Source of the DNA: Aminobacter carboxidus | GTDB lineage: Bacteria > Pseudomonadota > Alphaproteobacteria > Rhizobiales > Rhizobiaceae | Assembly: GCF_014863355.1 (NCBI RefSeq) | Contig: NZ_JACZEP010000017.1 | Location: forward strand, 18,887-82,886 | Direction of reading: 5' to 3' | DNA length: 64,000 bases | Part shown: in pieces, positions 31,450 to 38,035 of the stretch | How positions within the stretch are numbered: position 1 is the first letter of the stretch | Layout: every line of letters starts with the position of its first letter | Position numbers and translations under genes: made by a program | Notes under the pieces: model-generated | What the model was told of the DNA's origin: nothing | The model's database searches: none | What the model saw: the letters and a program-made list of their open reading frames with translations, nothing else

Positions 31450-32168
31450 CGTGGCGCCCTCACATTTTTCCGGTACCGCGGTTCGAAACCCTTGGGCACG
31501 AACCGGTAGCCGCGGCCCCAGACGGTCTCGACGACATCCAGGCCGCCGTTCATCTCGACGAGCTTCCGTCTCAACTTGCAGATCAGGACATCGATGATCT
31601 TCCGTTCCGGCTCGTCCTCGCCGCCGTAGAGGCGGTCCATGAGCTCGTCCTTTGACAGCGCGCGTTCGGGCTCCCGGGCCAGCGCCATCATCACCCTGGC
31701 TTCCGTAGTGGTGAGGTGCTGCTTCTTGCCGCCGCCCTCGACGTTCCCGGTTTCGGCATCGAGGACGCAGCCAGGCATCTGGATGATGAGGTGGTCGTTG
31801 TAGACGCCGCGCCGCGCCAGCATCTTGAGGCGGGCCATGAACTCGTTGCGGTCGATCGGCGCCGGCTGGACGTCGTCGGCGCCGCATCTCAAGATCAGCG
31901 ACATCGGACCGGGATGTGCCTCCTGCTTGTCGAGCAACACGAACAGGATGTTGCGGACACCAGCTTTGCGGTAATTCCGACAGGTCAATGCCGCGAAGCT
32001 TGAATAGGTGGCTCGGATCACACCGATGGCATCGGGATCCCGGTAGAGCGCGGAGCAAAATTCTGGTGGGAGTGGCTGGCCGTCGGATTCGAAGCCGGCA
32101 TCTTCGGCAGCGGAGCGCAGCGAATGCTCGATGTCACGTGATGGCGCGAGGACGATGACGCGTTTCAT
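31446..32168 (-). CDS. CtrA-like response regulator with degenerate receiver domain
   Basis: 240 residues from ATG 32168 ([20 protein letters not shown]), ATGA-coupled to the small membrane gene before it. Residues ~135-225 are an OmpR/PhoB-type winged helix: [20 protein letters not shown], then [20 protein letters not shown] and [11 protein letters not shown], nearly the sequence of the alphaproteobacterial cell-cycle regulator CtrA ([28 protein letters not shown]). Residues 1-120 have receiver-like spacing, but the phospho-acceptor region reads [10 protein letters not shown] without Asp, and the conserved Lys region reads DDVQPAP. So it probably binds CtrA-type sites without phosphorylation control. 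Whether it activates or competes with host CtrA is unknown. Confidence 0.85.
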   Translation of the reverse strand: [240 protein letters not shown]

Positions 32169-32287
32169 CTCGCACCACCGAAGATCACGAACGTGATGAA
32201 CGCGACCGATGCCACGAACAGCATGATGCAGAGCGCGGGTGGGAGATTGTTGGTGCGGCGGACTCGGCCGCCAAGCGGACGGGTCAT
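32165..32287 (-). CDS. 40-residue membrane peptide coupled to CtrA-like gene
   Basis: MTRPLGGRVRRTNNLPPALC then a single hydrophobic helix (IMLFVASVAFITFVIF) and GGAR. Start and stop each form ATGA overlaps with the neighbouring genes, so it is very probably translated as part of a coupled trio. Basic N-terminus before the helix predicts N-in topology. Role unknown; could anchor or modulate a partner. Confidence 0.55.
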   Translation of the reverse strand: MTRPLGGRVRRTNNLPPALCIMLFVASVAFITFVIFGGAR

Positions 32288-32601
32288 GCCAAGACCTCAT
32301 CGGTTGGAGCCTGAGCCTTTCTGAGGACCGCGAGGCGCTTCTCATCGACCGGCCTGAACCGATACGCTCCGAAGGGGATCTCACCGAGTTCGGGGTCGTT
32401 GGAGGGACGGAGGACCTCGACGAGCAATATTCCGAGCTCGTCGAGTGGCCGGCCGAAAATCGTCAACAGGAGAACGTCGGGCTCGGTGACTGCGCGAACC
32501 GTGTAGACATGCCCTCGGACGATCTCCTTGACGCCAAGCGCGTTTTGCTTGGCGTCATCGACGCAGATGACAAGCATCCCTGGACGAGGATCCCAATCCA
32601 T
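32284..32601 (-). CDS. Unknown small beta-rich phage protein
   Basis: 105 residues. Begins MDWDPRPGMLVICVDDAKQN, continues VKEIVRGHVYTVRAVTEPDV and EVLRPSNDPELGEIPFGAYR, FRPVDEKRLAVLRKAQ. The layout (PGMxVVCVDD, G-x-x-YTVR, AYRF-RFRPV) is a small SH3-like beta protein commonly seen in alphaproteobacterial phage genomes. Shares one base with the resolvase stop (TGATG). Function unknown. Confidence 0.62.
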   Translation of the reverse strand: MDWDPRPGMLVICVDDAKQNALGVKEIVRGHVYTVRAVTEPDVLLLTIFGRPLDELGILLVEVLRPSNDPELGEIPFGAYRFRPVDEKRLAVLRKAQAPTDEVLA

Positions 32602-33260
32602 CAGAACCGCTCCGGGATTGCTGGCTTCGCATAGCGATCGGCGAGACGCTCGGCCTCACGCTTCCGTCGCTCTGCGGCCAGGAACAGCGGATCGACAGGC
32701 GGTGCATTCTTCGGATCGACGAGGAGGCAACCGCAGTACCAGATCGCCAGCGCATCGGTGCGATCGAAGCCCTTGTCGGCCTCGGCCTCTTCCGGGGTCA
32801 CCCAGCTGAGATCGATGCACTTCTGACGCACCAAAGGTTTGGCGACGTCATCCTTGGGCTTCTTCGGCAGGAACTTTGAGCGGACCGTGGAGAGCCAAAG
32901 GCGATGCTCCCCACGTTCTTCCTTGACGACCAGGTCGCGGTTACGAACCCCGAGCAGACGCGACGTCGCAACGATGACGCCGATCAGCCCGTTTTTCATT
33001 TCCGAGGTTTCGTAATTGGTGGTGTGCTTGACGCCGGTGTCGGGGAGGGCCCGTTCGACGACCACATAATCCGCCGGATAAGTGGTCAGGAATTCGGTTG
33101 TCCACCGCATCGCGCCCAACATGACGTTGGCGTAACTGGCGCCGGCGCCGGACTTCGCGAAGAACTGTGAACCTGATCTAGGGGTCTCGCCGATCGGACC
33201 ATATGCCCAGCCGAAATGCGCGGCGGCATCGATTGCAAGAATGCGCGGGGTCGTCATCAT
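32601..33260 (-). CDS. RuvC-like Holliday junction resolvase
   Basis: 219 residues. RNase H-fold acidic motifs: RILAIDAAAHFGWA (first Asp), YVVVERALPD (Glu), and GFDRTDALAIWYCGC (final Asp pair). This is the order of RuvC-type crossover-junction nucleases of phages. It would resolve recombination intermediates before packaging, in line with the YqaJ and annealing proteins in the other operon. The C-terminal ~30 residues are basic. Confidence 0.78.
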   Translation of the reverse strand: MMTTPRILAIDAAAHFGWAYGPIGETPRSGSQFFAKSGAGASYANVMLGAMRWTTEFLTTYPADYVVVERALPDTGVKHTTNYETSEMKNGLIGVIVATSRLLGVRNRDLVVKEERGEHRLWLSTVRSKFLPKKPKDDVAKPLVRQKCIDLSWVTPEEAEADKGFDRTDALAIWYCGCLLVDPKNAPPVDPLFLAAERRKREAERLADRYAKPAIPERF

Positions 33261-33477
33261 AGCCTCGTAAATTGATGGCCGCTGCTTTCCCGGCCTGGTC
33301 AGAAGGTTTCCAGTCGTTTGGACGGTCGGCTGCTACCTACAAGCGGCCACTCCGTTGATCGGGGCGACCGGGTTTTGGGACCCGGTCAGGGCGCTGCACG
33401 TTGACGTTTCTCGGCTTTGCCAGCAGCACCCATGGCGTCGTTAAAACCGCCGCCCCTTCTCGGTCCGCTCGCGCGGA
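33261..33477 (-). other. 217-bp gap in early operon without recognisable gene
   Basis: Between the resolvase start and the coiled-coil gene stop. No open frame with a ribosome site; a short GC-rich segment with ACCGGGTTTTGGGACCCGGT at 33369-33388 forms a 7-bp palindromic hairpin (ACCGGGT/ACCCGGT), on the minus strand followed by CGCCCC. It may process or partially terminate the early transcript after the GcrA-like/GapR-like pair. Confidence 0.45.
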
Positions 33478-33981
33478 TCAGTTCGGCTGCAGCGCAGCCT
33501 TGTCCCAGTCTTCGTCGCTCATCGAATTCTTAACGGCGTTGACCACCGCGGCCGTGGTCTCGTCCTGCTTCTCAGGGTCGGCTTCCTCGCGGGCAACTGC
33601 CGCGGCGCCGAGCCCGAAGTTGGCGAAGTCGTCACCAAGGGCGGTCCGGATATCGACTGCGAACTCGCGGTCGTCATCCTCGAGATCGTCGACCTTGCCC
33701 TCGGCGCGTTCAAGCATGGCTTCGGCCTTGCGCTTGATCTTCTGGGCGTCGGTAATCGCTCGGATGATGCCCTTGTTGACGCCCTGCTTCTTGGCGTCGG
33801 CGAGCAGCGTCTTCTGATCGGCATCGACTTCCTTCTGGATCGCCCGCTTCTTCACCTTGAAATCGGCGTCGAGGAGCCGGAGCTTTTCCTCTCGGATCTG
33901 CTCGAGGCGATCGAACTCCTCGACGAAAGAGGCCGCTTCTTTGGAAGATGCCCGGTTTGGACGTTCATGAATCGCGGTCAC
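33478..33981 (-). CDS. Coiled-coil protein resembling GapR/DUF2312
   Basis: 167 residues, ATGA-coupled to the GcrA-like gene. Residues ~15-100 are a long coiled coil: ASFVEEFDRLEQIREEKLRL ... ADAKKQGVNKGIIRAITDAQ. In GapR (DUF2312) the order is a helix with ERLEEEKKEI, then AEAKGNGFDVKALRxI; the match in pattern is suggestive (DAKKQGVNKGIIRAI). The C-terminus is acidic and alanine-rich. GapR binds overtwisted AT-rich DNA and supports replication and segregation in Caulobacter. I regard the relationship as possible, not shown. Confidence 0.5.
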   Translation of the reverse strand: MTAIHERPNRASSKEAASFVEEFDRLEQIREEKLRLLDADFKVKKRAIQKEVDADQKTLLADAKKQGVNKGIIRAITDAQKIKRKAEAMLERAEGKVDDLEDDDREFAVDIRTALGDDFANFGLGAAAVAREEADPEKQDETTAAVVNAVKNSMSDEDWDKAALQPN

Positions 33982-34604
33982 GCGAACTTCCTTTCAGCCG
34001 AGCGGAGCTCGGCGCGCTGGCGTTGGCTGTATTCGGCATGGGAAAGCCGTTGATGTGCGCCGCAGTAGCTGCGTTCGGGCTCTTTATCGGCGCCGCAGCA
34101 CAGCAGGCCTTTGCCTTCGATCCCGTCGACCGGCCACTTGCAGCCGGTGTTCACCGCGAAATGGACTGGGAGCACGCCGGGAATCGGATCGAAGGCGTTC
34201 TTGGTGGCGATGACGACACCAGGCGAAGCGGCCCGCTGCTCGGCTCGGGCCTTGAAATCGAAGGGGTGGGGATTGTTGGGGCCGCGCATTGGGGCGGCCT
34301 CGACGGTACCGGCGGCGCTTTTCCGCAGGACCTTGTCCCGCTTCGGCGCTGTGGCCCGTGGTGTTCCTTTTGCTGGAGCCTTGCCGGCACGTTTGGCACG
34401 CGCCGCCTTTGGCTCCGGGCCCGGAGTCCGTGGCTTCAGTTTCAACGCGCCCTTGGCGCGCAACGATGCCGCAATGGTGCCGATGGCGCTCCTGGACGTC
34501 GCACCAAGGCGTTCCGCAATGGCGCTATAGGTGAGACCCTTCGCCAGAAGAGGCTGGACGGCGGCTTCCTTCGCCTTCCTGTCCATGTAGATCCAAGCCG
34601 TCAT
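33978..34604 (-). CDS. GcrA-like cell-cycle regulator
   Basis: 208 residues, ATGA overlap with the upstream stop. Residues ~10-50 form an HTH (AVQPLLAKGLTYSAIAERLG, SRSAIGTI), a ~90-residue basic Ala/Pro/Lys linker follows, and the C-terminal ~50 residues read GCKWPVDGIEGKGLLCCGA then SYCGAHQRLSHAEY, the Cys/His block of GcrA (CKWPIG, FCG, YCxxH). GcrA is a sigma70-associated activator that prefers promoters with methylated GANTC in alphaproteobacteria; phage copies are known. The N-terminal HTH is more divergent than in host GcrA, so target choice may differ. Confidence 0.8.
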   Translation of the reverse strand: MTAWIYMDRKAKEAAVQPLLAKGLTYSAIAERLGATSRSAIGTIAASLRAKGALKLKPRTPGPEPKAARAKRAGKAPAKGTPRATAPKRDKVLRKSAAGTVEAAPMRGPNNPHPFDFKARAEQRAASPGVVIATKNAFDPIPGVLPVHFAVNTGCKWPVDGIEGKGLLCCGADKEPERSYCGAHQRLSHAEYSQRQRAELRSAERKFA

Positions 34605-34993
34605 CTGGCGTCTCCGCCAGTTCCGGATAGATCCAGTGCGCCAGCGAGTCGGCCCAGAGCACGCATTTGGTGGCCATCCAGCGGCGCGCCTTCCGCGGCA
34701 AGATGAGCTGCCAGAATGTTCGCCGTGGCGGCGAGTTTAAGCTTGGCACGTCTGGCCTCCTGGATCGCGCGCAGTTCCTGCAGCGCGAGAACTTCGTGAT
34801 AGTCGGCCCGACGGGCTTCGCCATAAAACCACGATTTGACGCGGTTCCAAGTCAGGTCCTTCAGACGATGAGAGAATTCCTTGTTGGTCAGGCCTTCATA
34901 GACCGCCGAGATCTGGTCTTTCCAGTTCCCATTCGGCGCGATGATGCCGGCGATGTCGCGTGTGAGGCCTTGGGCGATCGCTACGCTAGACAT
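34601..34993 (-). CDS. Conserved early phage protein
   Basis: 130 residues from ATG 34993 (MSSVAIAQGLTRDIAGIIAP). An ATG at 35074 has the better ribosome site (GGAGAG), but the added residues (serine/arginine-rich SESSSERSELFSE) overlap a repeat-rich leader and look non-protein. The middle has GNWKDQISAVYEGLTNKEFS and WNRVKSWFYGEARR, the WKD-x-IS ... R-x-x-xW-YGEAR pattern of a small HTH-like protein that follows cro in many rhizobial phages. Helical C-terminus. Likely an early regulator. Confidence 0.62.
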   Translation of the reverse strand: MSSVAIAQGLTRDIAGIIAPNGNWKDQISAVYEGLTNKEFSHRLKDLTWNRVKSWFYGEARRADYHEVLALQELRAIQEARRAKLKLAATANILAAHLAAEGAPLDGHQMRALGRLAGALDLSGTGGDAR

Positions 34994-35228
34994 GATGCGA
35001 CCGCCCTGGCATCGGCGCTCCGAAAATAATTCTGAGCGCTCCGAAGAGCTTTCCGAGAGGTCCGAACCGTTCATTGCTATCTCTCCATCCAGCGACGGAC
35101 TTGGAGAAACGCGATGAACGGACAGACGAAAAACACCGAGCCACCACCAACTGGGAAAGCGAGGGGCCCACCAAGCCGGCGAGATGCCAGCGGGAAATGC
35201 GGAGCGGTGTAGAAGCTGCGGACAACAT
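34986..35228 (-). CDS. Doubtful ORF between Cro-like and early gene
   Basis: ATG 35226-35228 overlaps the Cro-like stop as TGATG, giving an 80-residue product (MLSAASTPLRISRWHLAGLV ... ERFGPLGKLFGALRIIFGAP). Composition is less protein-like than neighbours but the segment FSKSVAGWRDSNERFGPLGK is plausible, and coupling is typical of this operon. Contains two copies of GCGCTCCGAA (35018 and 35038 area on the plus strand). Could be the leader of the early mRNA instead. Confidence 0.35.
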   Translation of the reverse strand: MLSAASTPLRISRWHLAGLVGPSLSQLVVARCFSSVRSSRFSKSVAGWRDSNERFGPLGKLFGALRIIFGAPMPGRSHHV

Positions 35229-35464
35229 CACCCGGTGACCTCAGGGGTCGCAGGGTTCAGGTCATAAAAATCATTAGGGCTGACCTGCCCATTCGTTATT
35301 TCAGTAATTTTCCTCATTTGATCGGGCCTGGGCACGCGTTCGCCGCGAAGCCACTTTCGAAGGCCGGAAACCGAACAATCGCCGACACGTTCGGCCATCT
35401 GTTCGTGGGTCAAACCATTCTGCTCGATGAAATCGGAAAGTTTCATTCCTATAGACTTCCCCAT
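35228..35464 (-). CDS. Cro-like HTH regulator
   Basis: 78 residues from ATG 35464, or 72 from ATG 35446 (MKLSDFIEQNGLTHEQMAER). The HTH is LTHEQMAERVGDCSVSGLRK followed by WLRGERVPRPDQMRKITEIT, typical of short phage Cro proteins. Divergent from the repressor and first gene of the leftward operon. The ATG at 35464 lies inside an operator (CCC-N5-GGG), as does the repressor's ATG; neither has a good ribosome site, so leaderless translation is possible. Family start position favours 35446. Confidence 0.82.
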   Translation of the reverse strand: MGKSIGMKLSDFIEQNGLTHEQMAERVGDCSVSGLRKWLRGERVPRPDQMRKITEITNGQVSPNDFYDLNPATPEVTG

Positions 35465-35470
35465 AATGGG
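35460..35470. promoter_or_regulatory. Operator-like palindrome CCC-ATAAT-GGG (left)
   Basis: CCCATAATGGG, flanked by TTC and AAA, covers the upstream start codon of the Cro-like gene. One of at least four 11-bp sites with CCC-N5-GGG and an A/T-rich centre around the switch. Likely binding site for the repressor and/or Cro at the leftward promoter. Confidence 0.65.
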
Positions 35471-35482
35471 AAAGATTGCAAG

Positions 35483-35493
35483 CAGATTTTGGG
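35483..35493. promoter_or_regulatory. Half-matching operator CAG-ATTTT-GGG
   Basis: CAGATTTTGGG followed by GAAGGCT, the same right flank as the site at 36581-36591. One half-site is intact and the other degenerate (CAG for CCC), the usual character of a weak middle operator. Confidence 0.45.
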
Positions 35494-35525
35494 GAAGGCT
35501 CGCACCTGTGGTGCATGGTAGAAAT

Positions 35526-35536
35526 CCCGTTATGGG
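35526..35536. promoter_or_regulatory. Operator-like palindrome CCC-GTTAT-GGG (right)
   Basis: CCCGTTATGGG contains the ATG (35532-35534) of the repressor gene, mirroring the left site, which contains a start codon of the Cro-like gene. Occupation would block repressor expression directly, a compact negative autoregulation. Confidence 0.62.
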
Positions 35537-36263
35537 TAATCAGCTCAAAAAAATCCGCGAATCCAAAGGGATGACGCACGATGATGCCGCGGCCGCTATG
35601 GCGATCTCGCGCGGCCAGTACATCAAGCTCGAGCGCGGGGAGCGGCGCCTCAACGAAGATTACATTCTGCGAGCATCGCGGGCGTTCGGTGTCCCTGTCC
35701 AGTTGGTGATCTCTGACGACGACGAGTGGTCAGGTGATGACGAACTGCCCTCGGCGCCGATCGGCGCCAACTTCCTGCCCTTCGCCGGCACAACGCAGGC
35801 CGGCGTCTTCGTCGATGTTGAGCTGCATGCCAACCACGAGCCCCAGGCTGTCGCGATCTCTCCGGATCCTCGGTACCGGCGCGCCAGGCAGTATGTCTGG
35901 CAGGTCCTCGGTGATTCCATGAACAAGGCTGGGATCCACGACGGCATGTTCGCCGTGGGTGTCGACTACGTGGACTTCGTGGCTCATTACCGGCCGATCG
36001 AAACCGGCGATATCGTAGTGGTTGAGCGCATGCGCTTCGGTGGCCAGGAGCGGGAGCGCACCATCAAACGGTACTGGGAAGAGCCTACCGGCGTCGCCCT
36101 GCTGCCGGAGTCGACGAACCCCCACCACAAGCCGATCATGATCCCGAAGGACGGCATCGTCGAAGGCGAAGAGATCCGCATCATCGCCTATGTGACCGGA
36201 TCTTATAGCCTGTTCGGTAAAGCGATCTTTGACCTCGACGAAGGTCAGAAAATCCACCTCTGA
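35532..36263 (+). CDS. LexA/C1-type prophage repressor (S24 peptidase)
   Basis: 243 residues from ATG 35532 (MGNQLKKIRESKGMTHDDAA). Residues ~1-65 are an XRE HTH (SKGMTHDDAAAAMAISRGQY, then KLERGERRLNEDYI). The C-terminal S24 domain has a cleavage-type Ala90-Gly91 in TTQAGVF, the Ser129 nucleophile in VLGDSMN and Lys179 in TIKRYW, so RecA-stimulated self-cleavage and SOS induction are expected. It is divergent from Cro and bracketed by CCC-N5-GGG sites; two more such sites precede the rightward operon. Maintains lysogeny. Confidence 0.88.
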   Translation: MGNQLKKIRESKGMTHDDAAAAMAISRGQYIKLERGERRLNEDYILRASRAFGVPVQLVISDDDEWSGDDELPSAPIGANFLPFAGTTQAGVFVDVELHANHEPQAVAISPDPRYRRARQYVWQVLGDSMNKAGIHDGMFAVGVDYVDFVAHYRPIETGDIVVVERMRFGGQERERTIKRYWEEPTGVALLPESTNPHHKPIMIPKDGIVEGEEIRIIAYVTGSYSLFGKAIFDLDEGQKIHL

Positions 36264-36548
36264 TTTCGATCTGCCGTTCTTGACAAGTGGCTGCGCGCGG
36301 TTCACCCGCGCGCGCTCGCCGTCGCGCAATCGCGCGGAAGACAGATATAAACCTTCAAGCTATAGCTCTACGTTTCTAGGTTCTCTCTACGTTCGAACCT
36401 AGCGCGAAACCTTCACCGATTCCGTGTCCCGCTGCTGTGCCGTGTGGGTGCTGACGCACCCACTGCGTTGTGGCTCTACGATTCAATTTCGGAGTTTACG
36501 CGCGCGCATGTTTGCCTTTTCGGGGCGATTGGGGTCTAAAAAATATTC

Positions 36549-36559
36549 CCCAATATGGG
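36549..36559. promoter_or_regulatory. Operator-like palindrome CCC-AATAT-GGG
   Basis: CCCAATATGGG, 21 bp before the TTGACG of the putative rightward promoter. Same 3-5-3 layout as the two sites in the cro-repressor interval. Confidence 0.6.
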
Positions 36560-36580
36560 TTTTAATGGCTTGACGACTTT

Positions 36581-36591
36581 CCCGTTTTGGG
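36581..36591. promoter_or_regulatory. Operator-like palindrome CCC-GTTTT-GGG inside promoter
   Basis: CCCGTTTTGGG with extended flanks TTCCC / GGGGAA lies between the -35-like TTGACG and the -10-like GGCTAT, 32 bp after the site at 36549. A bound repressor would exclude RNA polymerase. Confidence 0.6.
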
Positions 36592-36619
36592 GAAGGCTAT
36601 GGGGCAGAGGAGAAATCCG

Positions 36620-36775
36620 ATGCCAAACCCAGCACCACGACGTGACCCCGAAACCGACGACCTGGCCGGACTGCTGTCCGACCTCGGAAAGCTGCTCTTC
36701 GCTTTCCTGATCTTCCCGGCGAGCTGGCTGGTTCTGTCCGCTTGCGTCGCCGACGCGATCAAAGGTGGGTTTTGA
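36620..36775 (+). CDS. Small membrane protein, first gene of rightward operon
   Basis: 51 residues from ATG 36620 with GAGGAG 7-8 nt upstream (MPNPAPRRDPETDDLAGLLS). One hydrophobic helix near the C-terminus (LLFAFLIFPASWLVLSACVA) and an acidic, proline-rich N-terminus. Its stop overlaps the methyltransferase start (TGATG). Early small membrane proteins can affect host division or envelope; no evidence beyond position. Confidence 0.55.
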   Translation: MPNPAPRRDPETDDLAGLLSDLGKLLFAFLIFPASWLVLSACVADAIKGGF

Positions 36776-37527
36776 TGGCCCGCGTCACCAAGATCAGCGA
36801 GAGCGTGCTCGCCGTGCTGAGCGCTGCCAGCTTCGACGGTCCCCGCATGACGCTAGCCGGTGCCCTGGACCGCAAGCTCTATGCCGACACCGCGAAGGTG
36901 ATCGAGGCCGCCGGCGGAAAGTGGAACCGTGCCGCGAAAGCCCACGTGTTCCCGGAAGGCGATGCCGCCGACCAGGTCGAGCCCATCATTCTGACCGGTG
37001 AGATCGTGCGACCGCAGGACATGGGGCAATTCGACTCGCCACCGACCGTGGTCCAACGAGTGGTCGAGCTCGCCGACATCAACCGCGGCATGTCCGTCCT
37101 CGAGCCAAGTGCCGGCATAGGGAACCTAGCCCATGCTGCTGACGCTTGTGGTGGCAAAGTCACAGCCTTCGAAGTTGATGAAAAGCGAGCTGCAAAGCTT
37201 GGCAATTTCGTTGTCCACGTTGCTGATTTTTTGACCATCGAGCCGACGGCCTCGTTCAACCGCGTCGTTATGAACCCACCGTTTGCTCCGGCGCAGGCGG
37301 ACATCGACCACGTTCTCCATGCCCTGCAGTTCCTGAAACCGGACGGCCGCTTGGTGTCCGTGATGTCGGCGGGCGTCATGTTTCGCAGCAGTGCCAAGAC
37401 AATCGGCTTCCGGGCGCTCGTTGACCATAGAGGCGGTACGATCTCTAGGCTGCCCGAGGGCTCGTTCCGCGCCAGTGGCACCGACGTCAACACCTGTATC
37501 GTGGTGATCCCAGGGGAGGCGGCATGA
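36775..37527 (+). CDS. SAM-dependent DNA methyltransferase-like protein
   Basis: 250 residues from ATG 36775 (MARVTKISESVLAVLSAASF). Residues ~85-125 contain motif I as VLEPSAGIGNLAHAA with the following acidic FEVDE; motif IV is NPPF at ~165 in RVVMNPPFAPAQ, the catalytic signature of N6-adenine (or N4-cytosine) amino-methyltransferases. The N-terminal ~80 residues are a small extra domain seen in plasmid/phage relatives. No restriction partner is present, so an orphan enzyme for self-protection, counter-defence or regulation. It is not CcrM-like in architecture. Target sequence unknown. Confidence 0.8.
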   Translation: MARVTKISESVLAVLSAASFDGPRMTLAGALDRKLYADTAKVIEAAGGKWNRAAKAHVFPEGDAADQVEPIILTGEIVRPQDMGQFDSPPTVVQRVVELADINRGMSVLEPSAGIGNLAHAADACGGKVTAFEVDEKRAAKLGNFVVHVADFLTIEPTASFNRVVMNPPFAPAQADIDHVLHALQFLKPDGRLVSVMSAGVMFRSSAKTIGFRALVDHRGGTISRLPEGSFRASGTDVNTCIVVIPGEAA

Positions 37528-37709
37528 ACGCGCCCTCGATCATCCCCAGTCTCGACGATCTCCGCAGCAGCCTCGAACTCGCCGAACGCGCTGAGGCCTG
37601 CGCCGACATGATCGACGACTTCCAGCGGCGCGCCGTCGAGCTGCCTGCAGCGAAACGCCGCGTCACCGAGCTGCGTGACCAAATCTCCCGCCTCGAGGAA
37701 ACGTTCTGA
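37524..37709 (+). CDS. Small coiled-coil protein
   Basis: 61 residues, ATGA overlap with the methyltransferase. Heptad-like: LDDLRSSLELAERAEACADM and AAKRRVTELRDQISRLEETF. Ends by sharing a base with the next start. Looks like a small helical adaptor; no family recognised. Confidence 0.58.
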   Translation: MNAPSIIPSLDDLRSSLELAERAEACADMIDDFQRRAVELPAAKRRVTELRDQISRLEETF

Positions 37710-38035
37710 TGAGCGAGCTCGCCGATCTCTCGCATGTATCCGATAGCCAGCTTCGCGCCTGGGCAGATTTCCGGGTGATCTCGTCGGCCCGCTACGTCGA
37801 TGAGATGGCCAGGCGCGGAAAGGTCTATTCCCAGATCGAGGCGCCCCCGCTCGATTACGAACTCGCTACCGATCTCGATCTCGAGCTTGAACTCGACTTT
37901 CCCGAGCTCGCGATCGCTGATGCCGACGACTGCCCACCCTTCGAAGCCCAATCGATGTTTTCAGTCATCGGCTGGCTCAGTCTGGGCGCCGGCGCCGTCG
38001 TTGTCGCCGCCTTGTTTGCGGTCGCGTTGTCATGA
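37709..38035 (+). CDS. Small acidic protein with C-terminal membrane anchor
   Basis: 108 residues (MSELADLSHVSDSQLRAWAD). A helical N-terminus with DFRVISSARYVDEMARRGKV, a strongly acidic stretch (LATDLDLELELDFPELAIAD) and a C-terminal hydrophobic helix (IGWLSLGAGAVVVAALFAVA). Tail-anchored topology. Function unknown; coupled in the operon. Confidence 0.55.
   Translation: MSELADLSHVSDSQLRAWADFRVISSARYVDEMARRGKVYSQIEAPPLDYELATDLDLELELDFPELAIADADDCPPFEAQSMFSVIGWLSLGAGAVVVAALFAVALS

Larger units (their letters stand above)
36264..36619 (+). promoter_or_regulatory. Regulatory region before the rightward operon
   Basis: About 350 bp without a gene. Contents: a GC hairpin after the repressor (GCGCGCGG 36293-36300 / CCGCGCGC 36306-36313); an inverted repeat CTAGGTTC 36376-36383 / GAACCTAG 36395-36402; two GANTC sites (GATTC at 36418 and 36480); and a promoter-like TTGACG at 36570 with GGCTAT near 36595, though the 19-bp spacing is long. 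Operators at 36549 and 36581 overlap this promoter. Reads as the main rightward early promoter, repressed in the lysogen. Confidence 0.6.
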
